Shown here: in pieces, positions 25,601-35,395 of the stretch
How the letters are laid out: the number at the start of each line of letters is the position of its first letter
Position numbering within the stretch: position 1 is the stretch's first letter
Source of the DNA: SYAN01 sp049459795
GTDB lineage: Bacteria > Actinomycetota > Actinomycetes > Nanopelagicales > Nanopelagicaceae
NCBI GenBank assembly: GCA_049459795.1
Contig: JBMUDS010000001.1
Coordinates: 62,001-126,000 of the forward strand
Length of the DNA stretch: 64,000 nt
Direction: 5' to 3'
Position numbers and translations under genes: made by a program
The notes under the pieces: generated by a model
Told to the model about the DNA's origin: nothing
Database searches by the model: none
What the model saw: the letters and a program-made list of their open reading frames with translations, nothing else

Positions 25601-28600
25601 TTGTTGGATAAGGCTCTGATGATCTCGAATGGACGTGCAGAGTCGACTCCGCGATGGGCACTGACGCGCACGCCGACTCCTCCCTTCCCGCGTGATCCGA
25701 TATCCGATCTTCATCGCGCCGTCCTTGAGACGAGTGGCGGAAGATCTCGCTTCGTTTCTGGTGTGAGCGGCAGTGGAAAGACGACTCTCTTGATCCAACG
25801 TGCGCTCGCCCTTCTTGCTGGAGAATTGACCGGTGTAGTTATCGATCCTGCACGCCTTCTGGTGCTGACCTTCTCCAGGAGCCATGCAGATTTCCTTCGT
25901 GATCGCATCGCTATCAATGCTTCGACGATCGCGCGTGAACCGATCGCGCGCACTTTCGCAGCGCTCGCATTCTCGATAGTGCGAATGGCACTCGAAGAGG
26001 ATGTTCGTGAACCCATTCTCCTCTCTGGCGCTGAGCAGGATCAGATGATGAGGACTTTCCTTACATCGGAATTCGAAGTCGGTAATTGGCCCGATGATCT
26101 CAGTAAAGCGCTAGCGACTCGTGGTTTCGCGAAGGAACTTCGAGATCTCATCTCACGTGCGAAGGAGCGAGGACTTTCTTATCAAGCACTCGAGTCTCTC
26201 GGAAGAGAGATAAAGGATCCGAATTGGATTGCAGCAGCGAGATTCTGGAAGCGGATGGAGGAGATTGCCGTCATCCGAGAGAGTGGTGTCGGAGATCCAA
26301 AGGAGCGAATCGATCCCAGCGAATTGATCTCACGGGCGGCGCTCTATCTCGAGCGATCCTCAGCGTTACGAGATCGAGTATCGAATCTCTTCGACCATGT
26401 TCTAATCGATCACTTCGAAGAGGGCGATCCATCACATAGACGTCTGCTTCGCGCTATCTCACCGAGAGCAGTCACGATCTTCTTCGATAAGGCGAGCGCC
26501 GTCTCCACCTTCCGCGGCGCAGATCCTGATGGCATCGATGCTTTCATCGATGAGATGAGATCGGAACGCGATGATCTCGAGTCAACCATCGACTTAGGCG
26601 CGACACTTCGTCACAGTCCGAATGCGATGGCCTCTGAAAGCGAGTCGATCGCGCAAGAGGCGAGAGTGATCGCTGAATACCTTCGTATTCGCCATCTTCG
26701 AGATGAGATCGAATGGCGTGAGATGGCGGTCATCGTCCGCTCGCCAGGTGAGCATCTCTCCACTATCCGCAGGACCTTGGCACTCTCCAACATCCCGGTA
26801 TTCCAAGAGCGCGGAACGACATCACTTGCCGAAAGCTCGGCTATCAAGCCGATGATCATGATCGCAGAGATAGCGCTCGGGACGCTCGAGTTACGGCGCG
26901 AGAATTTCGACAAGGTGTCAGAGCTCCTCCTTTCGGAGTTCGGTGGCCTCGATCCGCTTCGCCTGCGACGGCTCCGTGAAGAGATCAATAGATTACGAGA
27001 AGAGGGCGACCTTCGCTCGACAGACGAGATCATCCTTACTGCGCTCTCTGATCGTGAAGTGATCCTTGATTTCGATCCCCGGAATGAGTTGAAACCACTT
27101 GCTGACTTATTGAGACGTGCGACCAAAGTGGCACGGTTGCCACAGTCGACGATTACCGATCTGCTTTGGGAAATATGGAACACCGCGACCGATCACTCTG
27201 GAGATCCGATCAGCGAGAAGTGGCGAGATCGCGTCATCGAGAGCAACTCGCTCTATGAGGTGGGAGCTGGGGATCGAGACTTGGATCTCGTCGTGGAACT
27301 CTTCGAAGTGGCGCGACGATTTACGGAGCGATTCCCATTCGCATCTGCCGCACTCTTCCTTGAGGAATTGAAGAGCACGACGATCTTCGGTGACGTGATC
27401 GCACCTCAATCGGATAGTGGGAATCGTGTCACCTTGACCACGGTTCACTCAGCAAAAGGTTCGCAACCGGGTGAATGGAAGGTAGTCGTCATCGCTGGAG
27501 TACAAGAGGGAATCTGGCCGAATCTGACGACACGAGGCTCACTTCTTGGAAGCGAAAGATTGGTTGAGATTCAGCGCTATGGCATCTTGCCTAAGGCAGA
27601 ACTTGCCGCGCTATCAGCCACTGCACTCGCCATCGATGAAAAAAGACTCTTCGAATATGCGACATCACGTGCGAGCGAACACCTCTTGGTGACCGCGGTG
27701 ACGAGAGAGGATGACCTCCCATCGCCTTATTTCTACGATTTCGCGGCTAGAAATCCCTCTCTCGACGAAGCAGATGCCCCCCTCTCACCATTGCCGATGA
27801 TCGCTCATCTTCGCCGGCAGCTGATGGATGAAGCCGTTCCTAGGGGTGAACGGGAAGGTGCAGCGAGCATGTTGAAGAGACTTGCTCGCGAGGGCTTCGT
27901 CCATGCCGATGCTTCGAAGTGGCTTGGCTTCAACTCATTGACCACAACGTATCCATTGATCGAAGACGGCCACGAGATTCCCATTTCACCGAGCGAGATC
28001 GATCGTTTCATCGAGTGCCAACTTCGTTGGTTCCTTGAAAAGAGTGGCGCTAGAGATGGTGATAGCCAAGCTGCGCTTCTTGGTTCTGCCATCCACGCTT
28101 ATGCGCAATTGCTTGCAGAAGGTGAGGTGGATCTAGCGGAGGCTCGCTCTCGATTAGAGCGAACGTGGCATCTCATCGATTCAAGTTCAGGTTGGTCCCA
28201 CACCCATCAATTGCAACGTGCGATTCGAATACTCGAACGATTCGTCGATTGGCAGTCAAGCAATGACCGGAAGCTGATCGCAACGGAAGCGAAGTTGGAT
28301 CTCGAAGTCGAGGCGGGCGCCGGAGTGCCGATTCGAATCCGAGGTAGCGCAGATCGAATCGAAATCGATGAGAATGGGAAGTTCTATATCGTCGACCTCA
28401 AGACTTCCTCCTCGCAGATCACTGCCGAAGAAGCCAAGGCCAATCTCCAATTGGCCATCTATCAGACCGGACTTGCTCTTGGTGGCTTCGAAGAGATCGG
28501 CGAAAGAGATGGCGATCGTGAGTTAGGCGGCGCAGAGTTGGTCTACCCAGCAAGCAAGACCAAGTCTGTCGCGACACGGGAACAACCTCCGATTGATCCT

Positions 28601-28747
28601 GATGAGATCGCAGAGCGCGTCGGCAAAGAGGCGACAGCTATGGCAGGTTCATCCTTCATCGCAACGATCAATTCGAGTTGCAGAACGTGCGCGGTGAGAA
28701 CGCTCTGTCCGATGCAAGGTAGTGGGCGATCGGTGGTGCGTCGATGA
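25601..28747 (+). CDS. adnA: AdnA-like helicase-nuclease subunit
   Basis: First of two SF1 helicase-nuclease subunits forming the actinobacterial AdnAB double-strand-break resection motor. Protein of 1048 residues from TTG 25601; ATG 25619 is an alternative start. Walker A SGVSGSGKTT is at about 53-62, motif Ia LVLTFSRSHADFL near 88. Motif II is degenerate: LIDHFEEGD near 267, H replacing the catalytic Glu of DExQ. Motif V is TVHSAKGSQPGEW near 614 and motif VI YATSRASEHLL near 686. The C-terminal RecB-type nuclease has GSAIHAYAQ near 828 and YIVDLKTSS near 928. A Cys near 806 (IECQLRW) plus C-x2-C-x5-C near 1027 form the iron-sulfur cage of such nucleases. It overlaps adnB by ATGA. Confidence 0.88.
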   Translation: MLDKALMISNGRAESTPRWALTRTPTPPFPRDPISDLHRAVLETSGGRSRFVSGVSGSGKTTLLIQRALALLAGELTGVVIDPARLLVLTFSRSHADFLRDRIAINASTIAREPIARTFAALAFSIVRMALEEDVREPILLSGAEQDQMMRTFLTSEFEVGNWPDDLSKALATRGFAKELRDLISRAKERGLSYQALESLGREIKDPNWIAAARFWKRMEEIAVIRESGVGDPKERIDPSELISRAALYLERSSALRDRVSNLFDHVLIDHFEEGDPSHRRLLRAISPRAVTIFFDKASAVSTFRGADPDGIDAFIDEMRSERDDLESTIDLGATLRHSPNAMASESESIAQEARVIAEYLRIRHLRDEIEWREMAVIVRSPGEHLSTIRRTLALSNIPVFQERGTTSLAESSAIKPMIMIAEIALGTLELRRENFDKVSELLLSEFGGLDPLRLRRLREEINRLREEGDLRSTDEIILTALSDREVILDFDPRNELKPLADLLRRATKVARLPQSTITDLLWEIWNTATDHSGDPISEKWRDRVIESNSLYEVGAGDRDLDLVVELFEVARRFTERFPFASAALFLEELKSTTIFGDVIAPQSDSGNRVTLTTVHSAKGSQPGEWKVVVIAGVQEGIWPNLTTRGSLLGSERLVEIQRYGILPKAELAALSATALAIDEKRLFEYATSRASEHLLVTAVTREDDLPSPYFYDFAARNPSLDEADAPLSPLPMIAHLRRQLMDEAVPRGEREGAASMLKRLAREGFVHADASKWLGFNSLTTTYPLIEDGHEIPISPSEIDRFIECQLRWFLEKSGARDGDSQAALLGSAIHAYAQLLAEGEVDLAEARSRLERTWHLIDSSSGWSHTHQLQRAIRILERFVDWQSSNDRKLIATEAKLDLEVEAGAGVPIRIRGSADRIEIDENGKFYIVDLKTSSSQITAEEAKANLQLAIYQTGLALGGFEEIGERDGDRELGGAELVYPASKTKSVATREQPPIDPDEIAERVGKEATAMAGSSFIATINSSCRTCAVRTLCPMQGSGRSVVRR

Positions 28748-31700
28748 TCTACACCGAAGCAGAGATCACGGCAGCGCTTCATAAGGTCGACCCGAAGATC
28801 AAGACGCCAACTCCGGAGCAGAGCAAGATCATCTCGGCGCCACTGGATCCCGCGATCGTCATCGCTGGTGCTGGCTCTGGAAAGACAGAGACCATGGCAT
28901 CGCGCGTCCTCTTCTTGGTTGCGAACCGACTGGTAAAACCAAATGAGATCCTCGGCCTCACCTTCACACGTAAGGCAGCTGGCGAATTAGCGATCCGCGT
29001 TCGCCTTCGACTACGTCAACTCGCCGAGACAGGATTGATCGACAGATCGCTCCTTATCACAGATCCGACGATCCTCACCTATCACTCATACGCTTCGAAG
29101 ATCGTCGCTGATTATGGGCTTCGCCATGGCGTTGATAGCGATTTCACACCACTCGGTGAGGCGGCGCTCTTCCAATTGGCAAGTGAAGTGGTGAGTCATC
29201 ACACTGAGATGGATGCCGATGTCGAAGTGAGTGCCAAAGATGCGACAGACCACGTCATCTCACTATCACGTCTCATCTCGGAACATGGCAGCACCATCGA
29301 TCAGGTACGACGGGTGACTGAGAAGGTCCTCGAAGGGGTGCTCTCACTTCCCGGTACTCACACAACAGAACATAAGAAGATCATCAAGAGCTCGAAGTTA
29401 CGCCTTGCATTGCTTCCGATGGTGGAGCGATTCGATGAGTTGCGACGGGATCGGAATGCATTCTCTTTCGATGATCAGATGTCGATGGCTTCGACGATCG
29501 CACAAGAATTCAGCGAGATCGGGGAAGCGGAACGTGTGAAGTTCAAGGCCGTCCTACTCGATGAGTATCAAGACACATCGCAAAGCCAACTGCGCCTTCT
29601 CTCTGCGCTCTATGGAAGCGGTCATCCTGTTATGGCCGTGGGAGATCCATTCCAATCGATCTACGGATGGCGTGGCGCAAGCGCAGACACGATGTCGACC
29701 TTCTTCTCTTACTTCCCTTCGCCACGAAGTGGAGAATCGCGATATTCGTTGAGCATCAGTTGGCGAAATGACCAAGCGATCCTGACTGCAGCGAATGATC
29801 TGATTCGGGAGATCCAAATGTTCCAAGAAGGTGGCGCAGGCAAGGAAGTGGTGCAACGACTGTCACCTCGAAAAGGTGCTGGCACCGGAGAGGTTCTTGC
29901 CGGTGCTTTCTTGACCCTCGACGAAGAAGCGGAGGCAATCGCAGACTTCTTCGCGCTCCGCTGCAATGACGAGAGCACATCGGCGGTACTGGTTCGCTCG
30001 CGTACCCAGATCGAAGTGATCGAACAGGCGCTACGTGCACGAGGTCTTCCAGTTGACGTGGTTGGCATCGGGGGATTGCTCTACATCCCTGAAGTCGTCG
30101 AAGTGATTGCACTCCTCAAAGCGATCGCTTTCACAGATCGTGGCGTCGCGCTTGCAAGACTTCTCACTAGCGAGCGATACGCGATCGGGGCTAAGGATCT
30201 CTTGGGCCTTTCGACCTATGCCCGCCTCCTTATCAATGAACGTAGCGGTGGTGTGAAGAACTCATTGATCAAGGAGATCGCTTCGGGGGATCCACTCACT
30301 CTTGAGAATGAAGGGCAATTCGTTGGAAATATCGTCGAGGCACTTGATCTCATCGACCAAGCTCCTCGTCATCTCTTCTCATCGGAGGGATTGCGACGAC
30401 TGAGAGAGGCACGAAGGGATATTCAACGAGTCCGAGAAAGATCCGGTTCCTTGATGGATATCACTCTCGAGGCAATACGAACTCTGGGGCTTGAAGTAGA
30501 GGTGATGGTTCGAGATGGGATCAAGGATGGCATGCGTCATCTTCATCGTTTCATTGATGAGGTGGCACGGTTCCAGAGCGACGGTGGGACGCTCTCAGGA
30601 TTCTTAGAATGGATCGATTACGCGATCGCTCGAGAGAGTGGCTTGAAGGAGAGCGAAGTACGTGAGAGCAAAGGACGGATTCAGATCATCACCGTCCACG
30701 GCGCCAAAGGACTTGAGTGGGATTTCGTCGCGGTCCCAGGACTTCGAGATAGCGGCTTCCCCTCTACTGGAAGGGGCCTCGAGAACTGGCTTACTGATGC
30801 AGGGGATATGCCGTTCTCGCTTCGTGGCGATCGAGATCAACTTCCGAGATTCGATATCTCTACCGTCGAAGATTGTAAGGCTCTCACCGCTCGACAAAAA
30901 GAGTTCACCTCTCACTGTCGAGGTCGGAAGTATCTCGAAGAGCTACGACTTGGTTATGTCGCATTCACACGAGCGCGAAAAAGTTTGATGGTCTCATTGA
31001 GCCATTTCAAGGAGGGAGTGACAGCGGAGGGACCGAGCCAACTCTTCGATGTGGCAGCACGCTCTGCAACACGAATCAACGAATTCGATGGCACGCTCCC
31101 AGATGGTCCGAATCCTTCACTTGAAAGGCCAAGACAGGGAAGTTGGCCACACGATGCACTGAGAGATGAGAGGGAAGCCTTCGATGAGGCAGTGAAACTT
31201 TACGAGAAGGCACCAGATCTCGACGATGCACAGCTTGAAGAGTTGGATCGGGATCTCTTTGCAGTGATCAATGAAGAGCGGAGTCGTCGATCGGAGAAAG
31301 TGGTCATGCTCCCGGAACGAATCTCGGTCTCTATGTTGGAGGAGCTCTATAAGGATCCGAATGGACTTGCGATACGGATACGTAGGCCCATGCCATCTCA
31401 TACCAATCTCTTCGCACGACGAGGAACCGAGTTTCATGCCTGGGTAGAGCGATATCTCAACAGACCACAGATTTGGGCCGAGGATGAGTGGGAATGGGAT
31501 GAGGCACTTTCTGACACTCAGTTGAAGGAATTGAAGGATGCTTGGTTATCGTCTGAGTGGGCATCGAGAACACCGCTTGAAGTGGAATTCCCGTTTGAAG
31601 TAGTGATCGATGGAACGTTGCTCCGTGGTCGAATCGATGCGATCTACCAAGATCCCCGGGATATCGAACGAATCGAAGTCGTCGATTGGAAGACGGGACG

Positions 31701-31905
31701 AGTCAAGAGTGGTGATGATCTATCGAGCGCCGCGACGCAACTCGCCGCATATCGACTCGCGGTCGCAAAGCTCTTCTCAAAGCCGCTCGAATCGATCAGT
31801 GCGGCCTTCCACTACGTCGAAGCGAACGAGACGATCCGTCCGGCTGACCTCTTGGATGAGAAGCGAATCATCCAATTACTGCCGAGATGGGGCGATGATC
31901 GCTGA
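28744..31905 (+). CDS. adnB: AdnB-like helicase-nuclease subunit
   Basis: Second AdnAB subunit, 1053 residues, with all helicase motifs intact. Walker A AGAGSGKTE is at 41-49, motif Ia LGLTFTRKAAGELA near 73, motif II VLLDEYQDTSQSQ near 270, motif III VGDPFQSIYGWRGA near 298, motif V ITVHGAKGLEWDFVAVPG near 644, motif VI GYVAFTRARKSL near 738. The C-terminal nuclease has RRGTEFHAWVERY near 894 and the catalytic VVDWKTGR near 978, without Fe-S cysteines. It is therefore likely the principal motor of the pair. The 3' end overlaps the convergent phosphatase gene by 38 bp, within codons of both proteins. Confidence 0.9.
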   Translation: MIYTEAEITAALHKVDPKIKTPTPEQSKIISAPLDPAIVIAGAGSGKTETMASRVLFLVANRLVKPNEILGLTFTRKAAGELAIRVRLRLRQLAETGLIDRSLLITDPTILTYHSYASKIVADYGLRHGVDSDFTPLGEAALFQLASEVVSHHTEMDADVEVSAKDATDHVISLSRLISEHGSTIDQVRRVTEKVLEGVLSLPGTHTTEHKKIIKSSKLRLALLPMVERFDELRRDRNAFSFDDQMSMASTIAQEFSEIGEAERVKFKAVLLDEYQDTSQSQLRLLSALYGSGHPVMAVGDPFQSIYGWRGASADTMSTFFSYFPSPRSGESRYSLSISWRNDQAILTAANDLIREIQMFQEGGAGKEVVQRLSPRKGAGTGEVLAGAFLTLDEEAEAIADFFALRCNDESTSAVLVRSRTQIEVIEQALRARGLPVDVVGIGGLLYIPEVVEVIALLKAIAFTDRGVALARLLTSERYAIGAKDLLGLSTYARLLINERSGGVKNSLIKEIASGDPLTLENEGQFVGNIVEALDLIDQAPRHLFSSEGLRRLREARRDIQRVRERSGSLMDITLEAIRTLGLEVEVMVRDGIKDGMRHLHRFIDEVARFQSDGGTLSGFLEWIDYAIARESGLKESEVRESKGRIQIITVHGAKGLEWDFVAVPGLRDSGFPSTGRGLENWLTDAGDMPFSLRGDRDQLPRFDISTVEDCKALTARQKEFTSHCRGRKYLEELRLGYVAFTRARKSLMVSLSHFKEGVTAEGPSQLFDVAARSATRINEFDGTLPDGPNPSLERPRQGSWPHDALRDEREAFDEAVKLYEKAPDLDDAQLEELDRDLFAVINEERSRRSEKVVMLPERISVSMLEELYKDPNGLAIRIRRPMPSHTNLFARRGTEFHAWVERYLNRPQIWAEDEWEWDEALSDTQLKELKDAWLSSEWASRTPLEVEFPFEVVIDGTLLRGRIDAIYQDPRDIERIEVVDWKTGRVKSGDDLSSAATQLAAYRLAVAKLFSKPLESISAAFHYVEANETIRPADLLDEKRIIQLLPRWGDDR

Positions 31906-32662
31906 TCTTTCCTTGGCCATGCACGATCTCATGCCCCTCGATCCCGTCACTTGCCAGGATGTAATCGAATTGAACTTTCGGTGACCATGATGGATAACTC
32001 TTCGATTGGGTGAGAGTTTGCAGTGGCGTGGCCTTCGACGCGAGACCCCAAGGAAGGTTGAAATCTCCCATCAGAATGGTGCGCTCGCCCAAGGTACGTA
32101 GCCATCTTTCGGCTGCACGCAGTTGTTTGATATTGAATCCAGGAACGAAAGAGAGATGAGTCGTTGCGATGATGGTGCCGTCGATCAATTCGGCAGCGAC
32201 CACCACTCGCGGTTCATCAGGTACATAGCGAAGACGAATGCCTTTCGGTGTCGGAATCGCAAGCGGTGCGCCAAAAGGTGCCGTACCCAACTCCTTCACA
32301 TGGAATCGCTTCACTTCGATTCGAGAGATGAGCGCGATTCCATATGTAGGGGATTCCTCGCGCTCAGTCGTACTCCATTCACCACCGGGTGTCCCAAAGA
32401 GAGTCGGTTGATAGTGCCAGTACTCACTACCCATCAACTTCGCGATGTGACGAGTCTGATGGATACCACCACTTCGAGGCTGTAAGTCGTCTACTTCTTG
32501 GATTGCAAGGAGATCAGGAGTGAACTCTTTAAGGAATCGGCCGATGCCATTCTCCAATGTCTCTTGAGTGGCACTTCCATCGATGAGTGAACGGCCATTG
32601 AGTAGATTCCATGAGGTAAGGCGAAGGTTGCGGTGCGACGATCTCCCCGGTTCGGTCGTCAT
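31868..32662 (-). CDS. Endonuclease/exonuclease/phosphatase family protein
   Basis: Protein of 264 residues of the EEP (DNase I-like) superfamily. The canonical metal and catalytic sites are present: LTSWNLLNGR near residue 15, LLAIQEVDDL near 51 (catalytic Glu), THLSFVPGF near 172, ILMGDFNLPW near 195 (GDFN), and the C-terminal SDHRP near 255. No signal peptide. Substrate (DNA, phospholipid or sugar phosphate) cannot be told. It lies antisense between adnB and nudC, overlapping adnB by 38 bp at its 3' end. Confidence 0.85.
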   Translation of the reverse strand: MTTEPGRSSHRNLRLTSWNLLNGRSLIDGSATQETLENGIGRFLKEFTPDLLAIQEVDDLQPRSGGIHQTRHIAKLMGSEYWHYQPTLFGTPGGEWSTTEREESPTYGIALISRIEVKRFHVKELGTAPFGAPLAIPTPKGIRLRYVPDEPRVVVAAELIDGTIIATTHLSFVPGFNIKQLRAAERWLRTLGERTILMGDFNLPWGLASKATPLQTLTQSKSYPSWSPKVQFDYILASDGIEGHEIVHGQGKISDHRPISAVIG

Positions 32663-32688
32663 TGGGGCAGGTTAGTAGGCTTGCCGAC

Positions 32689-33609
32689 ATGCTGCAGTTG
32701 CCGCTTGCGAAGCAAGTTCTCGATCGAGCCGCAGAGTTGCGTTCCAACGAATCTGTGCTTGAAGCACTCGCATCTGACGGGATCTTCTACCACTTCTACC
32801 AAGGTTCATGGTTGATCGATGGTGAGGTCATCGCATCGCTAGGTAGAGGTGAGAGTGATTCACTGATCAAGAGCGCTGAGCGATATTTCCTCGGTGTCGA
32901 TGATGATCGACGAGGACATTTCCTGATCCATCATCTAGAGACGCCGGAGAGTTCACATCACCTCCATCTTGATTTCAAGAGCCTTCGATCGAAGGTGGCG
33001 CTCTTCTCGCCGTTACATGTCGGTCTTTCGATGCACGGTCAGGGCCTTGCGAATTGGCATGCCACACATCGTTTCTGCTCTCGTTGCGGCAAGGAGACCA
33101 CTTCGATCCTTGGTGGGTCGGTGAGGAGCTGTCCAGACGAACATCATCATTATCCGCGCACTGACCCTGCCATCATCTCCCTGATCAAGGATCGGAGCGA
33201 CCGAATACTTCTAGGTCATCAAGCGACTTGGCCAGAGGGCCGTTTCTCGACCATCGCAGGTTTCGTCGAACCTGGTGAGTCCTTTGAGAGCGCATTGCAC
33301 CGAGAGGTCCTTGAAGAGGTTGGAGTTCCAGTCGCCGAATACCAATATCTTGGATCGCAACCTTGGCCTTTCCCATCCTCAGTGATGATCGCCTTCGAAG
33401 CGATCACTGATCATCCGGAGTTAGCGCGTCCTGATGGTGAAGAGATCACTGAGATTCGTTGGTTCGATCGCAAAGGACTGAGTGATGCGACGCGACGCGG
33501 CGAGATCCTGCTGCCACCACCGATCAGCGTTGCGCGAGCGATGATCGATCGTTGGTATGGCGCAGTCGAAGGTGAGCCGTTGAGCACGAAGGACGCTTGG
33601 CGTTCGTGA
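32689..33609 (+). CDS. nudC: NAD+ diphosphatase / NUDIX hydrolase NudC
   Basis: Cleaves NADH/NAD+ to NMN(H) and AMP and can decap NAD-capped RNA. About 306 residues from ATG 32689 (a TTG at 32662 is in frame but would overlap the divergent start). It has an N-terminal NUDIX-like domain and a zinc-ribbon region (HRFCSRCGKETT near 119, then SCPDEHHHYPRTDPA where the fourth ligand is probably His). The NUDIX box GFVEPGESFESALHREVLEE starts near 190 and the NudC-specific motif SQPWPFPSS near 224. The stop overlaps the GTG start of uvrD2. Confidence 0.93.
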   Translation: MLQLPLAKQVLDRAAELRSNESVLEALASDGIFYHFYQGSWLIDGEVIASLGRGESDSLIKSAERYFLGVDDDRRGHFLIHHLETPESSHHLHLDFKSLRSKVALFSPLHVGLSMHGQGLANWHATHRFCSRCGKETTSILGGSVRSCPDEHHHYPRTDPAIISLIKDRSDRILLGHQATWPEGRFSTIAGFVEPGESFESALHREVLEEVGVPVAEYQYLGSQPWPFPSSVMIAFEAITDHPELARPDGEEITEIRWFDRKGLSDATRRGEILLPPPISVARAMIDRWYGAVEGEPLSTKDAWRS

Positions 33610-35201
33610 GCGTAAACGCTGAGGCGCTACTAGCCGCATTGGATGATGAGCAACGAAAGGTTGCTACGGCAGTTCGCGGTCCGGTGCTTGTCATCGCTGG
33701 AGCAGGAACTGGAAAGACTCGTGCCATCACACAACGGATCGCATATGGAGTAGAGATCGGCGCATTCGACCCTCGAAAGGTCCTGGCACTGACCTTCACC
33801 GCGAAGGCAGCAGGAGAGATGCGGCAACGTCTCCGCGTCCTTGGCATTCCGGGAGTGCAAGCCCGCACTTTCCATGCTGCAGCGCTCCGTCAATTGATCT
33901 ATTTCTGGCCAGAGGTCCTCGGTGGAAGATTCCCCAAGGTCCTTACGACCAAGTCCTCACTCCTCTCAGAGAGTGCTGGTCAGGTCGGCTCTTCGGTGAA
34001 GATCAATCCGCAATCGCTACGAGAGATCTCAAGCGAAGTCGAATGGAGCAAATCTCTCTCATTGGCTCCGGATCAATATGTCGCGGAAGCAGAGCGCTCC
34101 GGGCGAGAGACGCTCGCACCTTTAGGGGAGATCGCACGGATCTATGAAGCCTATGAATCGATCAAGCGTGATGAGCGAGTGATCGATTTCGAAGATGTCC
34201 TCTTACTTACCATCGGAATGCTCGAAGAGGAGAGTAGTGTCGCAAGTCGAGTCCGCGATCAGTATCGATTCTTCACTGTTGATGAGTACCAAGATGTCTC
34301 ACCATTGCAACAACGGCTCCTCGATCTCTGGCTCGGAAGTCGGAAAGATATCTGTGTCGTCGGTGATCCGGCCCAAACCATCTACAGTTTCACAGGAGCC
34401 ACACCCGCTTTCTTGCTCAATTTCACGAAACGTTATCCCGAAGCGGAAGTCGTGCGCCTCAATCGCGGTTATCGCTCCACACAAGAGATCATCAACTACG
34501 CCAATCAATTGATCCGTGACGAAGCATCGGAGTTGATCGCGGGTCAAACACGCCACGGCGATCTCGTTCGCTTGAGTGGACATCCACGTGTCGAAGAGGA
34601 GATCAGGGCGATCGTCCGCGAAGTCGAGAACGAGATCGCGACGCCACGTGATCCCCGGCGAATTGCGATATTGGCACGGACTAATAGTCAATTGGAGGCC
34701 CTAGCGCGTTCGCTTCGGATCGCCGGTATCGAATTCCAGATTCGTGAGAACGAGAGATTCTTCGACTCTCGAGAAGTGATGGATTCGATCCGCCTTATTA
34801 GAAGTGCCTCTGTCTTGAGCGATCCAAATGGAGACTGGCGATCGGAGCTCGATTCGATCCTTGCGCCACTCGGTGGTGATCCAAAGATCAGGGCGATTCG
34901 CGATCTTGCCATGGAAGATCCGACGATCCCGTCGATGCGAGATTTCCTACGGGAGTTGGAGGATCGGAAGGATCAGAACAACCCACCCCAACTTCCAGGA
35001 GTTACCTTGGCGACATTCCACGCCGCGAAAGGATTGGAGTGGGACTCGGTATATCTCTTCGGAGTCTCAGAGGGAATCGTGCCGTGGCCAAGCTCTTCGA
35101 TCGAAGAGGAGAAGCGTCTGCTTTATGTTGGGGTCACGCGTGCGAAGGAGCGATTGAGCATCTCTTACTCAGGGGTATCGTCGCCACTGCTGAATAAATA
35201 A
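33606..35201 (+). CDS. uvrD2: UvrD2-like SF1 DNA helicase, lacking the C-terminal HRDC region
   Basis: 3'-5' DNA helicase of about 531 residues. The GTG at 33606 (GTGA overlap with nudC) is chosen as start. Walker A AGAGTGKTRA is near 31, motif Ia ALTFTAKAAGEMRQR near 62, motif II FTVDEYQDVSPLQQ near 223, motif III VGDPAQTIYSFTGATP near 254, motif V ATFHAAKGLEWDSVYLFG near 470 and motif VI LLYVGVTRAKERL near 506. It stops right after motif VI. Mycobacterial UvrD2 continues with a tetracysteine segment and an HRDC domain, both absent here. Position between nudC and whiB7 matches the mycobacterial order, which supports orthology. Confidence 0.88.
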   Translation: MSVNAEALLAALDDEQRKVATAVRGPVLVIAGAGTGKTRAITQRIAYGVEIGAFDPRKVLALTFTAKAAGEMRQRLRVLGIPGVQARTFHAAALRQLIYFWPEVLGGRFPKVLTTKSSLLSESAGQVGSSVKINPQSLREISSEVEWSKSLSLAPDQYVAEAERSGRETLAPLGEIARIYEAYESIKRDERVIDFEDVLLLTIGMLEEESSVASRVRDQYRFFTVDEYQDVSPLQQRLLDLWLGSRKDICVVGDPAQTIYSFTGATPAFLLNFTKRYPEAEVVRLNRGYRSTQEIINYANQLIRDEASELIAGQTRHGDLVRLSGHPRVEEEIRAIVREVENEIATPRDPRRIAILARTNSQLEALARSLRIAGIEFQIRENERFFDSREVMDSIRLIRSASVLSDPNGDWRSELDSILAPLGGDPKIRAIRDLAMEDPTIPSMRDFLRELEDRKDQNNPPQLPGVTLATFHAAKGLEWDSVYLFGVSEGIVPWPSSSIEEEKRLLYVGVTRAKERLSISYSGVSSPLLNK

Positions 35202-35245
35202 ATCACCTTGCCTGAGGCAAGGCGAGATTGCTACCCTCACCCTCA
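35191..35245 (+). promoter_or_regulatory. Putative WhiB7-type autoregulated promoter
   Basis: An A/T run (TGAATAAATAAAT) overlapping the uvrD2 stop ends four bases before TTGCCT (35208-35213), a -35 candidate. After an 18-bp spacer comes TACCCT (35232-35237), a TAnnnT -10. Seven bases later is the ATG of the upstream reading frame, so the transcript could begin at its start codon. Mycobacterial WhiB7 is known to activate promoters, including its own, that have an AT-rich element just upstream of the -35. A 7-bp palindrome CCTTGCC-TGA-GGCAAGG (35206-35222) spans the -35. Assignment is inference from layout. Confidence 0.5.
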
Positions 35246-35376
35246 TGTCCCGAAACCTTGTATCGCAGCGCATGAATCATCATGCCTTCACACACGGTTT
35301 TACCTCCTCATCGAAGGCTGACTATTCCTTTACAGCCTTTTACGGCGAGGTCTCGGGATCCTGGAGGACTATCTAA
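35245..35376 (+). CDS. Upstream reading frame in whiB7 leader (43 aa)
   Basis: ATG-to-TAA frame of 43 codons, beginning MSRNLVSQRMNHHAFTHG and ending GEVSGSWRTI. It has no Shine-Dalgarno and starts where a TAnnnT -10 box predicts the transcript start, so it may be translated as a leaderless mRNA. Its stop lies 19 bases before the left arm of the terminator hairpin. In mycobacteria, whiB7 expression is controlled by such an uORF: ribosome slowing by antibiotics prevents terminator formation. The peptide is probably regulatory by its translation rather than by its product. Confidence 0.6.
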   Translation: MSRNLVSQRMNHHAFTHGFTSSSKADYSFTAFYGEVSGSWRTI

Positions 35377-35395
35377 AGAGCGATAAGTGCCCAGG

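Noticed and set aside
35206..35222. 7-bp palindrome after uvrD2 as an intrinsic terminator
   Set aside because: The stem is short and has no T-tract; it overlaps the likely -35 of the whiB7 leader, so an operator or chance is more likely.
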